Origin: Holophagaceae bacterium
GTDB lineage: Bacteria; Acidobacteriota; Holophagae; Holophagales; Holophagaceae
Assembly (NCBI GenBank): GCA_016722505.1
Contig: JADKJH010000002.1
Coordinates: 512,001 to 576,000 of the forward strand
Length of the DNA stretch: 64,000 nt
Direction: 5' to 3'
A model generated the notes under the pieces. It searched no databases, was not told the origin of the DNA, and saw only the letters and a program-made list of their open reading frames with translations. This document shows positions 30,743-40,641 of this stretch, piece after piece (the stretch's first letter is position 1; each line of letters starts with the position of its first letter). The position numbers and the translations under genes were made by a program.

Positions 30743-30934
30743 TCAATGGGTGGGGATGATGAACTTCAGCAGCCTGGCGATCCCAAGATCCGCGCCCCAA
30801 AGAAATAGCCCCACAACGATCGAGAGAATGACCACGGACCAGGTGTAACGGACCACCTTTTCCTTTTTTGGCCAGTCCACGCGATTTAGCTCAGCAAAGA
30901 GCTCTTGGGCCTGTGACTTGAGGGTCGAAATCAA
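30743..30934 (-). CDS. secE: Preprotein translocase subunit SecE (TTG start)
   Basis: A 63-residue single-span SecE with the conserved amphipathic ELNRVDWPKKEKVVRYTWSV followed by one membrane helix (VILSIVVGLFLWGADLGI). The open frame runs back to 31057, but that would cross tRNA-Trp and its terminator. The TTG at 30934, with CTGGAG six bases upstream, gives a normal-sized protein and is chosen. Confidence 0.88.
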   Translation of the reverse strand: MISTLKSQAQELFAELNRVDWPKKEKVVRYTWSVVILSIVVGLFLWGADLGIARLLKFIIPTH

Positions 30935-30972
30935 TGGATGCTCCAGGAAGAAGTGCCTTCGCAAGAAAAACG

Positions 30973-30997
30973 TGGCCCCAGCGGTTTGCTGGGGCCA
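30973..30997 (-). terminator. Terminator after tRNA-Trp
   Basis: TGGCCCCAGC (30973-30982) pairs perfectly with GCTGGGGCCA (30988-30997) over 10 bp with a 5-nt loop, followed on the minus strand by CGTTTTTCTT. It lies just after tRNA-Trp and 39 bp before the secE start, so it may terminate or attenuate tuf/tRNA transcripts before secE-nusG. Confidence 0.85.
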
Positions 30998-31005
30998 GAC
31001 CAGAG

Positions 31006-31081
31006 TGGCAGGGGAGACAGGGATCGAACCTGCGACCGACGGATTTGGAGTCCGCAACTCTACCAGCTGAGCTACTCCCCT
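31006..31081 (-). tRNA. tRNA-Trp (CCA anticodon)
   Basis: The minus strand folds as a cloverleaf: acceptor AGGGGAG/CTCCCCT, D-arm AGCTCAGCTGGTAGAG, anticodon loop CTCCAAA with CCA, T-arm GCAGGTTCGATCCCTGT, discriminator G and an encoded CCA at 31006-31008. It lies between rpmG and secE, a position conserved in many bacteria. Confidence 0.97.
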
Positions 31082-31152
31082 AGCGAAGAACCGGGTTGCG
31101 CGCCCTTAAGGGCGGGAAGGACTGATACGGCAGCCCGGGGTGGAACTATAAC

Positions 31153-31302
31153 CTACTTGGCTTCGCGATGGAGGGTGCGCTTGCCGTCGAAACGGCAGAA
31201 TTTCTGGATCTCCAGCTTGCCCGTGGTGGTGCGCTTGTTCTTGGTGGTGCTGTAGTTCTTGCGCTTGCACTCGGTGCATTGCAGGTGAACGATCTCGCGC
31301 AT
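31153..31302 (-). CDS. rpmG: 50S ribosomal protein L33
   Basis: A 49-residue protein (MREIVHLQCTECKRKNYSTT ... KRTLHREAK), too short for many gene finders. It has GGAGG five bases before the ATG at 31302. The first knuckle CTEC is intact, but the second, usually CxxC, reads CRFD, so the zinc ribbon is incomplete. It lies between tuf and tRNA-Trp. Confidence 0.93.
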   Translation of the reverse strand: MREIVHLQCTECKRKNYSTTKNKRTTTGKLEIQKFCRFDGKRTLHREAK

Positions 31303-31320
31303 ATTAACCTCCTTTTGAGA

Positions 31321-31337
31321 CGCGGGCGGGACCCGCG
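31321..31337 (-). terminator. Small hairpin between tuf and rpmG
   Basis: CGCGGG (31321-31326) and CCCGCG (31332-31337) pair around a 5-nt loop between tuf and rpmG on the minus strand. There is no T tract, so it is more likely an mRNA-structure element or weak attenuator than a full terminator. Confidence 0.35.
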
Positions 31338-31350
31338 AATGTATTCAGCC

Positions 31351-32544
<1,194 letters not shown>

Positions 32545-32599
32545 GGGTGCCTCCTGAAGGTTATTGGTTGGAGTGGGTAAAAAGGGGTGGATGCGAAAG

Positions 32600-32674
<75 letters not shown>

Positions 32675-32703
32675 TTAACTTTGTTGAGCGTGACGCTAAT
32701 AGA

Positions 32704-32779
<76 letters not shown>

Positions 32780-32815
32780 TTTGTCTGGTACGGAATCAGC
32801 ACTTAAAAAAAGCGC

Positions 32816-32902
32816 TGGTGCCGAGAGAAGGATTCGAACCTTCGTAACGCGTTGCGTGGCAGATTTACAGTCTGCTGCCATTAACCACTCGGCCATCTCG
32901 GC
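32816..32902 (-). tRNA. tRNA-Tyr (GTA anticodon)
   Basis: An 87-nt class II tRNA on the minus strand with acceptor GCCGAGA/TCTCGGC, anticodon GTA in ACTGTAAATC, a long variable arm and T-arm AAGGTTCGAATCCTT, with an encoded CCA. It is the first gene of the Tyr-Gly-Thr-tuf unit, so the promoter should lie just above 32902. Confidence 0.97.
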
Positions 32903-33094
32903 ATTCCGTTGTCAAACTTAAGCGCCCGGACCTCCTGACGGAGGATCCAGCAAGCCCCAATCAAGCCTTCGAAAAAGTGCTCTGCAAGGCAGGGCTTTCC
33001 TGAATAGGGAACCCCGAATGTATCACGGGAAAAGCGATCACTCCAACAAAAAATTCCAACGACGGCCGATGGATGATTCGACCACCGGATTTCT
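32903..33094. other. Intergenic region upstream of the tRNA-tuf unit
   Basis: A 192-bp spacer between rlmB and tRNA-Tyr. It should contain the promoter of the tRNA-tuf operon and the end of rlmB. A small hairpin CCTCC-TGAC-GGAGG at about 32930-32943 is visible. No clear promoter boxes could be assigned. Confidence 0.35.
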
Positions 33095-33823
33095 CTAGGG
33101 GTGCTCGCGCATGGCGAGCACACGGAAAAGACAGATGGCCGCGGTCGCGGAGACATTCAGGCTTTCGATGCCCCCAGGCATGGGAATTTCAAGCAGCTGG
33201 TCGCATCGTTCGGAAATTTTTTGATGCAGGCCATCTCCTTCAGAACCCAGCACCAGCGCAGTTGGGCCGCTGAAGGATTCACTGCGGTAATCCCTGCTTT
33301 TGGGTCCCGCCGCCAGTCCGTAGATCCATACCCCGGCTTCTTTCAGGTCGTCCAGGGCACGACCGAGATTCACCACGCGGACCAATGGGACGCGTCCCGC
33401 GGTGCCCGCGCTGGCACGCACCACCGTATCGTTCACCTGGGCCGAGCGACGTTCGGGAAAAACGATGCCATCCACAGCTGCGCCTGCGGCGGAACGCAAT
33501 ATGGCCCCCAGGTTGTGGGGATCGGTGATTCCATCCAGCACGAGCACCAACGCCGAATTTCCACGTTCCCGGACGCGATCCAATAGCACCGGCATTTCCT
33601 GCAAGCGAAGGGCGGCGCCTTCTCCCAGGACACCCTGGTGGCGACCGCCTTCGGCCCGGCGGTCCAGGCTTTCCATGGGCTCTTGGTGGACCACCGCGCC
33701 AGCATCGCGCGCGGCTTCTCGAAGGCTTGCGAAGCGGCCCCAGACCGCCGGCGCTAGGCGAAGCACATGGAGTTCACCACGCCCTAGTGCTTCCTCGCAT
33801 GCATGGGGCCCCAGAAAACGCAT
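33095..33823 (-). CDS. rlmB: TrmH-family 23S rRNA 2'-O-methyltransferase (RlmB type)
   Basis: A 242-residue SpoU/TrmH methyltransferase. The substrate-binding N-terminal part begins FLGPHACEEALGRGELHVLR, and the knotted catalytic domain has the three SpoU motifs: LDGITDPHNLGAILRSA, ALVLGSEGDGL and IPMPGGIESLNVSATAAICL. RlmB methylates G2251 of 23S rRNA (E. coli numbering); exact target is inferred from the family. Its ATG overlaps the stop of the upstream porin gene (ATGA). Confidence 0.9.
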   Translation of the reverse strand: MRFLGPHACEEALGRGELHVLRLAPAVWGRFASLREAARDAGAVVHQEPMESLDRRAEGGRHQGVLGEGAALRLQEMPVLLDRVRERGNSALVLVLDGITDPHNLGAILRSAAGAAVDGIVFPERRSAQVNDTVVRASAGTAGRVPLVRVVNLGRALDDLKEAGVWIYGLAAGPKSRDYRSESFSGPTALVLGSEGDGLHQKISERCDQLLEIPMPGGIESLNVSATAAICLFRVLAMREHP

Positions 33824-35211
33824 CAGAAAATCTTTTTGAAGCCGATGGAGAAGATGTGTCCCATCCCTTCCACACGCGTGGTGGCATTAGCCCTTCGATA
33901 GCCCGAGACATCCCAGAAGCCATCAAGATTCACTGGATCCTGGTCTTGGGCTTGACGAAGCTGGTAACCGAAATTCAATTCTCCGCTCGCCACCTGCCAA
34001 CCGAAGCCAATGGAGAATCCGCTGCTGCGCTGGCCGCCAAGCAGCGGTTCCACGTCCTCGTCCTTGCGCGATGACTGATCAAGGGATAGGCCACCCCGCA
34101 CCACCCAGGTTTTTGAAAGCTTCAGCTCACCCAGAAGACTCAGACCTACTGAATTAGTGAATGGGCCGCTCGGATAAGCCACCCTCACAACCCCGCTGGG
34201 TGTGGCCATGGAAGGCATGGAAGGGAATTCAAATTGCGTGCCTTGGGTGTAGCGCACATCCAATTCCCAGGTGAAAACCTGATTCACGCGCTGGCGCACA
34301 CCAACGGCCACGCGCGCTGGGAGAGCGATCTTATCTGTACCCGCAACCGCACGGCTCAACCCCAACACCGTTCTCGCGTCCAGCCCCGTGACTGGCGTGG
34401 AGTCATGCAAATTATCGAAGATGCGGTAAGGCTCGTCAGCGAAACGGGCTGTCTGCGTGGCGGTGCCTCGGATCGTGCTCTGATAGGCGCCGGCGAGTGT
34501 CCATCTGGGAGCGATGGCCCAACGGAACCCAGCTGAAAATGAGGGCGCAGTGGCGCTCCCTTTTTGCGTGACCCTTTGTTCAAACAGTCCTTCCGAGGGA
34601 TTGGTGCCGGAGACTCCGGTGGCCCCAGTGGTCTGATCCTTAGGTATGAGCCCCCGCAGCGAGGCCCCCGAAGCGGTATCGATTTTCACAAAGCCGACGC
34701 CCAGGCCGATGGAAAAATCATTGCGCAGGGCAAAGCCCAACTGCATTTCAACGCGTTGAGCCTTAAGGTCCAGTTCATCTCCGAGGAACCGAATGGGCGT
34801 TTCGGCATTCAGGCGGCTGTGGCGGAGGAAAGGCGTGTCCACCTTGATGCCCAGCCCCACGGATTTCCCCAATTTCCACGCGAGCCCAAAAGCCGGTAAA
34901 AACCGGTTGCGGTCCGTGCTGTAAACCGTGCGCTGGCTGCTTTTTGGAGTGGTCTGGGAAGATTCCAGCTCCTGGCCGGCGGCCAGAAAGAACTGAAAGC
35001 GGCCTTCCAGTGTCGGCAACAGGGCGGGATTCAGGGCAGCTGCCTCAAGGCTCTTGCCATAGGCCACACCCGCGCCGCTGCGGGAAATGCTGACGGGGTC
35101 GGATGCCGGCGTGGCAATGGTCTGGGCAGTCAGGACCGGCGACGTCAGCCCTAGCAATCCTGGTGCAGCTGATGTGGCCAAGCCTCTGCTCATGGTGATC
35201 CGTCGCGCCAT
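33823..35211 (-). CDS. FadL/OmpP1-like outer-membrane beta-barrel protein
   Basis: A 462-residue protein with an N-terminal signal-like segment (hydrophobic residues ending near AQTIA) and a long series of alternating beta strands. Near the N-terminus, ISRSGAGVAYGKSLEAAALNPALLPTL resembles the N-P-A region of the FadL/OMPP1/TodX family; the C-terminus HIFSIGFKKIF ends in an aromatic Phe as outer-membrane barrels do. Such proteins import hydrophobic compounds; the substrate is unknown. It overlaps rlmB by 4 bp. Confidence 0.75.
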   Translation of the reverse strand: MARRITMSRGLATSAAPGLLGLTSPVLTAQTIATPASDPVSISRSGAGVAYGKSLEAAALNPALLPTLEGRFQFFLAAGQELESSQTTPKSSQRTVYSTDRNRFLPAFGLAWKLGKSVGLGIKVDTPFLRHSRLNAETPIRFLGDELDLKAQRVEMQLGFALRNDFSIGLGVGFVKIDTASGASLRGLIPKDQTTGATGVSGTNPSEGLFEQRVTQKGSATAPSFSAGFRWAIAPRWTLAGAYQSTIRGTATQTARFADEPYRIFDNLHDSTPVTGLDARTVLGLSRAVAGTDKIALPARVAVGVRQRVNQVFTWELDVRYTQGTQFEFPSMPSMATPSGVVRVAYPSGPFTNSVGLSLLGELKLSKTWVVRGGLSLDQSSRKDEDVEPLLGGQRSSGFSIGFGWQVASGELNFGYQLRQAQDQDPVNLDGFWDVSGYRRANATTRVEGMGHIFSIGFKKIF

Positions 35212-35326
35212 ACCACTGCCTCCAAATTTCAGTGAGATTCCAGGATGGGATTCCTACGGCCTTCAATGCCGCGAGCTTCCCTCCGGTTCAATTCAATCTC
35301 TAAAGGATCGCCACTTCCATCCGAAA

Positions 35327-35367
35327 CACCAAACGCCCTTCAGCGGATCGCCGAAAGGCGCCTGGTG
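35327..35367 (-). terminator. Probable terminator of glnA
   Basis: On the minus strand CACCAGGCGCC (35367-35357) pairs with GGCGTTTGGTG (35337-35327) using two G-U pairs, with a 19-nt loop. It lies 14 bp after the glnA stop codon and is followed by only TTTCGG, so it is a modest terminator candidate. Confidence 0.45.
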
Positions 35368-35380
35368 CGGATCAGCAATC

Positions 35381-37538
35381 TCACGAAAGGGGGGCAAGCA
35401 TCTCGCGGTACTTCGGCACCGGCCAAAGATCCGCATCGCAGCTTTCTTCCAAAGTGTCGAGCACGTCCCGCAACTCATCCTGGGCATGACGGACCTGGTG
35501 GCCAAAAGCGACCGTGCGCGCGTGGAGGGACTCGACGGACTCCGCGATGGCCAACTGTTTACGCAATTCTTCGATGCGCTCCTGGGCCACGCCCGCAAGG
35601 TGCGTCTGGACTTGCAGGGCCGCTTTCAGGGATTCAGGCACATCCAACCCGACTGATACCAGTTTGGCCAGGGCGCCTGCGCGGGCGCCCAGATCGGCCG
35701 TGATGGAAGGCAACAGCTGGGTTTCCGCCATTTCACGGAGCACCTGGGCTTCGATGCCCAGAGCCTTTTGGTACTGCTCATGGCGGATATGCGTGCGGGC
35801 CTCGAGTTCCCCGGCCGTCAGAATCCCTGGCTTCGTGAAGACTGCTTGGACCTTTTCCTGCTCCCAGATTGAAAGGGCCTGCACTGTGTCCTGGGCATGG
35901 GGCAAGCGGCGTTTGGCAGCTTCTTTCTTCCATTCTTCCGAGTAACCATTGCCCTCAAAACGGATGGCCTTGGTTTCCACCACCGCTTCGCGCACGACCG
36001 CCAGAACGGCTGACTTCAAGTCCTTGCCCGCCTTCAGCTCTTGTTCGAATTTCTCGTTCAGCTCGTTCAAGGCTTCGGCCACCACAGCGTTGATGACCGT
36101 CAAAGGCATGGCGATGGCCTGGCTGGAACCCACGGCGCGGAATTCGAATTTGTTGCCCGTGAATGCGAAAGGTGAAGTCCGGTTGCGGTCAGTCGCATCT
36201 TTCTCGATGGTCATGAAGTTCGCGATCCCCAGGCTTTCTTTTGCGCGGGAAACAATATCTTCACCAGCCTCAATGGCATCCAGCACACGGCTCACCTGCT
36301 GGCCCAGGAAGACTGACATGATGGCCGGGGGCGCTTCATTGGCTCCTAGGCGGTGGTCGTTGCCCGCGAACGCGATGGTGGCGCGCATCAAGTCGCCATG
36401 GCGGTGGATGCCCTTCAGGGTGGCCGCAAGGAAATAAAGGAACTGGAGGTTTTCCTCGGGCGTATGGCCGGGTTCCAGCAGGTTGTGGCCTTCATCCGTC
36501 GCGAGGCTCCAGTTCACGTGCTTTCCGCTGCCATTCACACCCGCGAAGGGTTTCTCGTGCAGGAGCACCGCCAAACCATGCCGTTCGCCCACGGATTTAA
36601 GGATTTCCATGAGCAATTGGTTGTGGTCCGAGGCAATGTTCGCCGCTTCATAGATGGGAGCGATCTCGAACTGGTTCGGGGCCACTTCGTTGTGCCGCGT
36701 CTTGGCCGGTATGCCGAGCTTGAAGCATTCCAGCTCGGCTTCCTGCATGAAGCCCAGCACCCGCGCCTGGATGGAACCGAAGTAATGGTCCTCAAGCTCT
36801 TGGCCTTTGGGCGGGCGGGCGCCTTGCAGCGTGCGGTTCGCGAACTGCAGGTCCGGACGCTGCTTGGCGAGATCAGCATCCACCAGGAAATATTCCTGTT
36901 CCGGGCCGCACTGGGCGACCACGGTGGCTGGCCTTGGTGCCGAGCAGGGACAAAGCGGTCACCGCGGCCTTGCTCACCACGTCCATGGAACGCATGAGCG
37001 GGACTTTCTGGTCCAGGGCCTCGCCGTGGTAGCCGATGAAGGCCGTGGGAATGCACAGGGTGATGCCGAGCGGCCCCTCCATCAGGAAGGCGGGGCTGGT
37101 GGGGTCCCAGGCGGTATATCCCCGGGCTTCGAAAGTCGCCCGCAAGCCGCCGCTAGGAAACGAACTGGCATCAGGTTCGCCCTGGATGAGCATGGAGCCG
37201 CTGAAGCGCTCCACCACCTGCCCCGGCTCGTCCCAGCTGATGAAGGCGTCATGCTTCTCAGCAGTGGCGCCGGTCATGGGCAAAAACCAATGCGTGAAAT
37301 GGGTGGCGCCCTTTTCCATGGCCCAATCCTTCATGGCGGTGGCCACGGCGTGGGCAACATCGGAAGGAAGCCGCTCACCCTTTCGAAGGGCGGTCTTGAA
37401 AGCTTTATAGCTATCCTTGGACAAGCGCTCCTTCATGGTGCGCTCGCTGAAAGTATTGCAACCAAAGTACTGGCTGACCTTCACCTGATCCAAACGTACG
37501 ACGATATCGAAGTCGCGGTTAGCCTGAACCTTGGCCAT
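35381..37538 (-). CDS. glnA: Glutamine synthetase type III (one apparent frameshift)
   Basis: A type III (GlnN) glutamine synthetase, which makes glutamine from glutamate, ammonia and ATP. The N-terminal part (from MAKVQANRDFDIVVRLDQVK at 37538) contains FGCNTFSERTMKERL and THWFLPMTGATAEKHDAFIS. The rest, from TVVAQCGPEQEYFLVD, lies in another frame: at about 36927-36933 one extra base (GGCC for GGC) breaks the frame near residue 203. Conserved NGSGKHVNWSLAT and GNDHRLGANEAPPAIMSVFL are present. Corrected length is about 718 residues, normal for type III. The ATG at 37538 has AAGGGG upstream; further upstream codons are poor. Confidence 0.92.
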
Positions 37539-37845
37539 TGCATTCCCCTTGCCCAAAAAAAAGGTTGAAAAATACGTGTCCCAAGCCAAGCCAAAAAGCC
37601 CGGTGAGCCACGCCCCGTGTGCGGCAGAGCGCCAAGCCCAGGATAGACGGGAAAGCATTGAAAAACCAGAGGAAAAGGCTGATCTCAGGGCCATCATCCT
37701 CTTAAAGGAGGTGCAGGATTTCCAGAGCTGCGTGCCCCGCGCCCCGGCCCTGGCCTGGGAGCGCGTTGCCTTCGCCATGGCCTTCCTGGACAATGAACCC
37801 AGACGGCGGGTCCAGGCCTTTCTGTCGAAGGGGAAATAGAATCAG
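37539..37845. promoter_or_regulatory. 307-bp divergent region glnA/nadA
   Basis: The intergenic region holds the promoters of glnA (minus) and nadA (plus). A plus-strand open frame runs 37531-37839 (102 codons). Its second half (DFQSCVPRAPALAWERVAFA...) reads like possible protein, but it has no clear start signal and overlaps glnA, so I leave it unannotated. No ammonium- or nitrogen-regulator operator can be named from sequence. Confidence 0.35.
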
Positions 37846-38937
37846 ATGAGCAACAGCGCGCCCCACAACGCCAGCCTCGCGGTTGGCCCAGTCCTGAACG
37901 AGGGGGACCGCCCGGTCGCTCCGCTTCCTCTACGTCCCCCTCATGCTCCCCACGCGGTCTCCGGGCCAAGCCCGGACACCGCGTCTTATGTTCCGGACTT
38001 GGAAAGCATCGAGCCAGGCCTTGATCTGGTGGCCGAGATCCATCGGCTGCGCACCGCCAGAAAAGCCGTGATCCTGGCCCATTATTACCAGGAGCCGGAA
38101 ATCCAGGACCTGGCGGATTTCGTGGGCGACAGCCTGCAGCTGAGCCAACAGGCAGCAAAGACCGATGCGGAAGTCATCGCTTTTTGCGGCGTGCATTTCA
38201 TGGCGGAGACCGCCAAGATTTTAAGCCCTCTAAAAAAAGTGGTCATCCCAGACATGGATGCTGGATGCAGCCTCTCGGATCGCTGTCCCGCGGATCAGTT
38301 CGGTGAATGGCTGAAGCAGTTTCCGGACCACGAAGTGGTCAGTTACATCAACTGCAGTGCCGGTGTGAAGGCGCTCAGCACAGTCATCTGCACTAGTTCG
38401 AATGCCGTGCGCGTGGTGGAAAGCATTCCAAAGGAAAAGCAGATCGTTTTCGCGCCGGACCGGCACCTGGGCAAGTGGGTCATGAAGCAGACCGGGCGCG
38501 ACATGGTGCTGTGGCCCGGATTCTGCATCGTCCATGAGCAGTTCACCGCCAAACGCATCGCGGCCTTGAAAGCGAAACATCCCGAAGCCAAGCTCATCGC
38601 CCATCCAGAGTGCGACGCTACAGTCTCCCAAATGGCGGATTTCGTCGGGAGCACGGCAGCTCTTCTGAACTATGTCGCAAAGGATTCGGCCAATTCCTTC
38701 ATCGTAGCCACCGAGGCGGGCATTCTTCACCAGATGCGGCAGCGGCGGCCTGGCGCGGAGTTGATTCCCGCCCCAGCCGATAGCGGCTGCAACTGTTCCC
38801 TTTGTCCTTATATGAAACTCAATAGCCTTGAGAAGCTGTACTTGGCGCTCCGGGATCTGCAGCCCGAAATCCAACTCCAAGAGGATGTGCGTCTGCGGGC
38901 CCTGCGGCCGGTGGAACGCATGTTGGCATTGAGCTGA
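37846..38937 (+). CDS. nadA: Quinolinate synthase (N-terminus derived from a repeat)
   Basis: Quinolinate synthase A condenses iminoaspartate with dihydroxyacetone phosphate in NAD synthesis using a [4Fe-4S] cluster. From about residue 59 the protein matches the family: EIHRLRTARKAVILAHYYQE, IAFCGVHFMAETAKILSP, the Cys in WPGFCIVHEQF and the C-terminal CNCSLCPYMKLNS cluster region. Residues 16-49 are encoded by a 101-bp palindromic repeat (37891-37991) also present near 57.4 kb in opposite orientation. The ATG at 37846 has a GAAGGGG 12 bases upstream, a long spacing. A shorter protein starting at TTG (residue 52) or GTG (residue 62) would resemble other NadA proteins but lacks a good ribosome-binding site. 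The histidine kinase gene follows after 7 bp. Confidence 0.9.
   Translation: MSNSAPHNASLAVGPVLNEGDRPVAPLPLRPPHAPHAVSGPSPDTASYVPDLESIEPGLDLVAEIHRLRTARKAVILAHYYQEPEIQDLADFVGDSLQLSQQAAKTDAEVIAFCGVHFMAETAKILSPLKKVVIPDMDAGCSLSDRCPADQFGEWLKQFPDHEVVSYINCSAGVKALSTVICTSSNAVRVVESIPKEKQIVFAPDRHLGKWVMKQTGRDMVLWPGFCIVHEQFTAKRIAALKAKHPEAKLIAHPECDATVSQMADFVGSTAALLNYVAKDSANSFIVATEAGILHQMRQRRPGAELIPAPADSGCNCSLCPYMKLNSLEKLYLALRDLQPEIQLQEDVRLRALRPVERMLALS
37891..37991 (-). repeat. Palindromic repeat copy within nadA
   Basis: A 101-bp stretch that, read on the minus strand, runs from ACATAAG through CCGGGCttgGCCCGG to CCTCGTTCAGGAC. It aligns without gaps to 57334-57434, with about nine differences by eye. It contains the same internal inverted repeats (CCGGGC/GCCCGG and GAGGGGGAC/GTCCCCCTC). 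It is translated as part of NadA. Confidence 0.9.
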
Positions 38938-38944
38938 ACACCAG

Positions 38945-40519
38945 ATGCGCACTCGCCGGATTGCCCGGTTCAAACCCTACCGGAGCCGTGAGCAAGGACC
39001 CAGCATTTCGCAGCGGATCCTGAACTGGGGCGGCGCCGTATTTCTTGTTCTGGCTGGCATGGCCTTGGCCTATGGCCTGTTTTGGGCCCCAAGGCAGTTC
39101 GCAAGAAATCGAATGCTTGAAGTCATTCAAGATTATATTGACCACCACATCCCCGAAATGGCTCGAGTAGAGCAGCACTGGATGGACGTTCCGGTTCTCC
39201 AGGAATTCGAGCGGGGGAATGAGCCCGTGGTGCTGGACTATCTACAGAAACAACCCTTGGTGGAAGCCGTGCTGGATCGTTGGGGAAACCGCACGCTTTG
39301 GGTGCGTGAACGTGGACGGCTGGTGAAAGCCCCGGATACCCCCACCGCCCAGATGTACCGGGCCTGGATCGCCCAAGCTGAAACCTACCCCCGGGCCCAA
39401 TGGACACCCCAAAGTAGTCAGGACCCCGACCACACCCGCATTCCGAGCAGCGTGGTGCGGGGGGACCAGTATATGGTTATCAAACGCTGGCGCCCCGGCA
39501 CGCCCCAGGTCACCGAGGCCTTGATGCAGGTGCTGGGCAAAGATGCGCCCTTGCGTGTTGGAAGCCGCCGTTGCTCTGACGCGGACAGGCGCGACATTGC
39601 CAGCCAATCGTGGGGAGAGGATCCGAACCTCCAAGCCGATGCGGCCCGGATCAATGAAGCGCTCGTGACCGTCCCAACCCTCAGCGATTATCTTGGTGAA
39701 GGCTGGGATTTGGTGGGCATTCCCTTCGCCGCCGAATCCGCCAAATTCAAGGGGCAATACGCGCGCATGCGTTGGACAGCCTGGTCGGTGGGCTTCGCCG
39801 TCGCCATGTTTGTCGTGCTTGGTTTCTGGCTGAGGCACCGTTCCCAGAAACGGGCCTTGCTGGACGCGGACCGAATGGCAAGCATGACCCACAGCCTCAA
39901 GACGCCTCTGGCAATTCTCAAATTCCGCTGCGACACCATTCGCCTTGGACGCTTGACTCAAGATCAGGCTGATGAAGAACTGCTTAAGCTCGGCAGCGAA
40001 GTGGACAACTTGACGCTGATGATCGAAAACGGTCTTCGTGTGATCCGCGGCAGCAGCGACATCCTCCCCGTCGTGGAAGTAAGCCCAGACTGGCTGCGTG
40101 ATGTTGCGGAAGATCTTGAGCCAGCCTTCGAGGCAGAGGGAAGGAAGCTGGAGTTGCGCCTGGACAAGATCAAAGGGCGGGCCCCCCTGCCCTCCCTTCG
40201 ATCCGCATTGTTCACACTTTTGGAAAATGCGCTCTTCCATGGAAAAGGCGATGTCGTGCTTGAGAGCATCCCCCTCCGGAACCGCTTGCAATTGCATGTC
40301 ACCGATGAAGGCGATGGTCTGGAACCGCACCAGCTGCGGGCCCTGGGCAAGCCATTCCTGAGGCTCCGGCAGCAAGGCAAGGAGGGATTCCAACGGGAAG
40401 GCCAGGGGCTCGGCCTGAGCCTTCTCTGCCAAGTGGCGGAAAAAGAAGGCTGGGGTCTCAGCTTCGCCTCGGCTCCAGGCGCTGGCTTCCACGCAACCCT
40501 GGAAATACCCATCGCTTGA
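38945..40519 (+). CDS. Membrane-bound sensor histidine kinase
   Basis: A 524-residue kinase. A first membrane helix lies near residues 27-48 (NWGGAVFLVLAGMALAYGLF), followed by an extracytoplasmic sensor region to about residue 276, then a second helix (WSVGFAVAMFVVLGFWL). The H-box is DADRMASMTHSLKTPLAIL and the ATPase part has ENALFHGKGDV (N-box), VTDEGDGL (G1) and EGQGLGLSLLC (G2). No recognised sensor domain. The cognate regulator is probably the OmpR-type gene 122 bp downstream. Confidence 0.88.
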   Translation: MRTRRIARFKPYRSREQGPSISQRILNWGGAVFLVLAGMALAYGLFWAPRQFARNRMLEVIQDYIDHHIPEMARVEQHWMDVPVLQEFERGNEPVVLDYLQKQPLVEAVLDRWGNRTLWVRERGRLVKAPDTPTAQMYRAWIAQAETYPRAQWTPQSSQDPDHTRIPSSVVRGDQYMVIKRWRPGTPQVTEALMQVLGKDAPLRVGSRRCSDADRRDIASQSWGEDPNLQADAARINEALVTVPTLSDYLGEGWDLVGIPFAAESAKFKGQYARMRWTAWSVGFAVAMFVVLGFWLRHRSQKRALLDADRMASMTHSLKTPLAILKFRCDTIRLGRLTQDQADEELLKLGSEVDNLTLMIENGLRVIRGSSDILPVVEVSPDWLRDVAEDLEPAFEAEGRKLELRLDKIKGRAPLPSLRSALFTLLENALFHGKGDVVLESIPLRNRLQLHVTDEGDGLEPHQLRALGKPFLRLRQQGKEGFQREGQGLGLSLLCQVAEKEGWGLSFASAPGAGFHATLEIPIA

Positions 40520-40641
40520 CCACACCTGGGCGGCTGTACGTCTTGCCATGGATTCCCATGCTTCGAGACTGTATGGTTGGAAGATCTTATCCAATGCTCA
40601 ATGCTTCATCCATCCGTTGATCCATAAACTAGGCTTTCCAG

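Noticed and set aside
37531..37839. 102-codon plus-strand open frame between glnA and nadA
   Set aside because: Starts inside glnA on the other strand without a binding site; only its end looks protein-like, which is insufficient.
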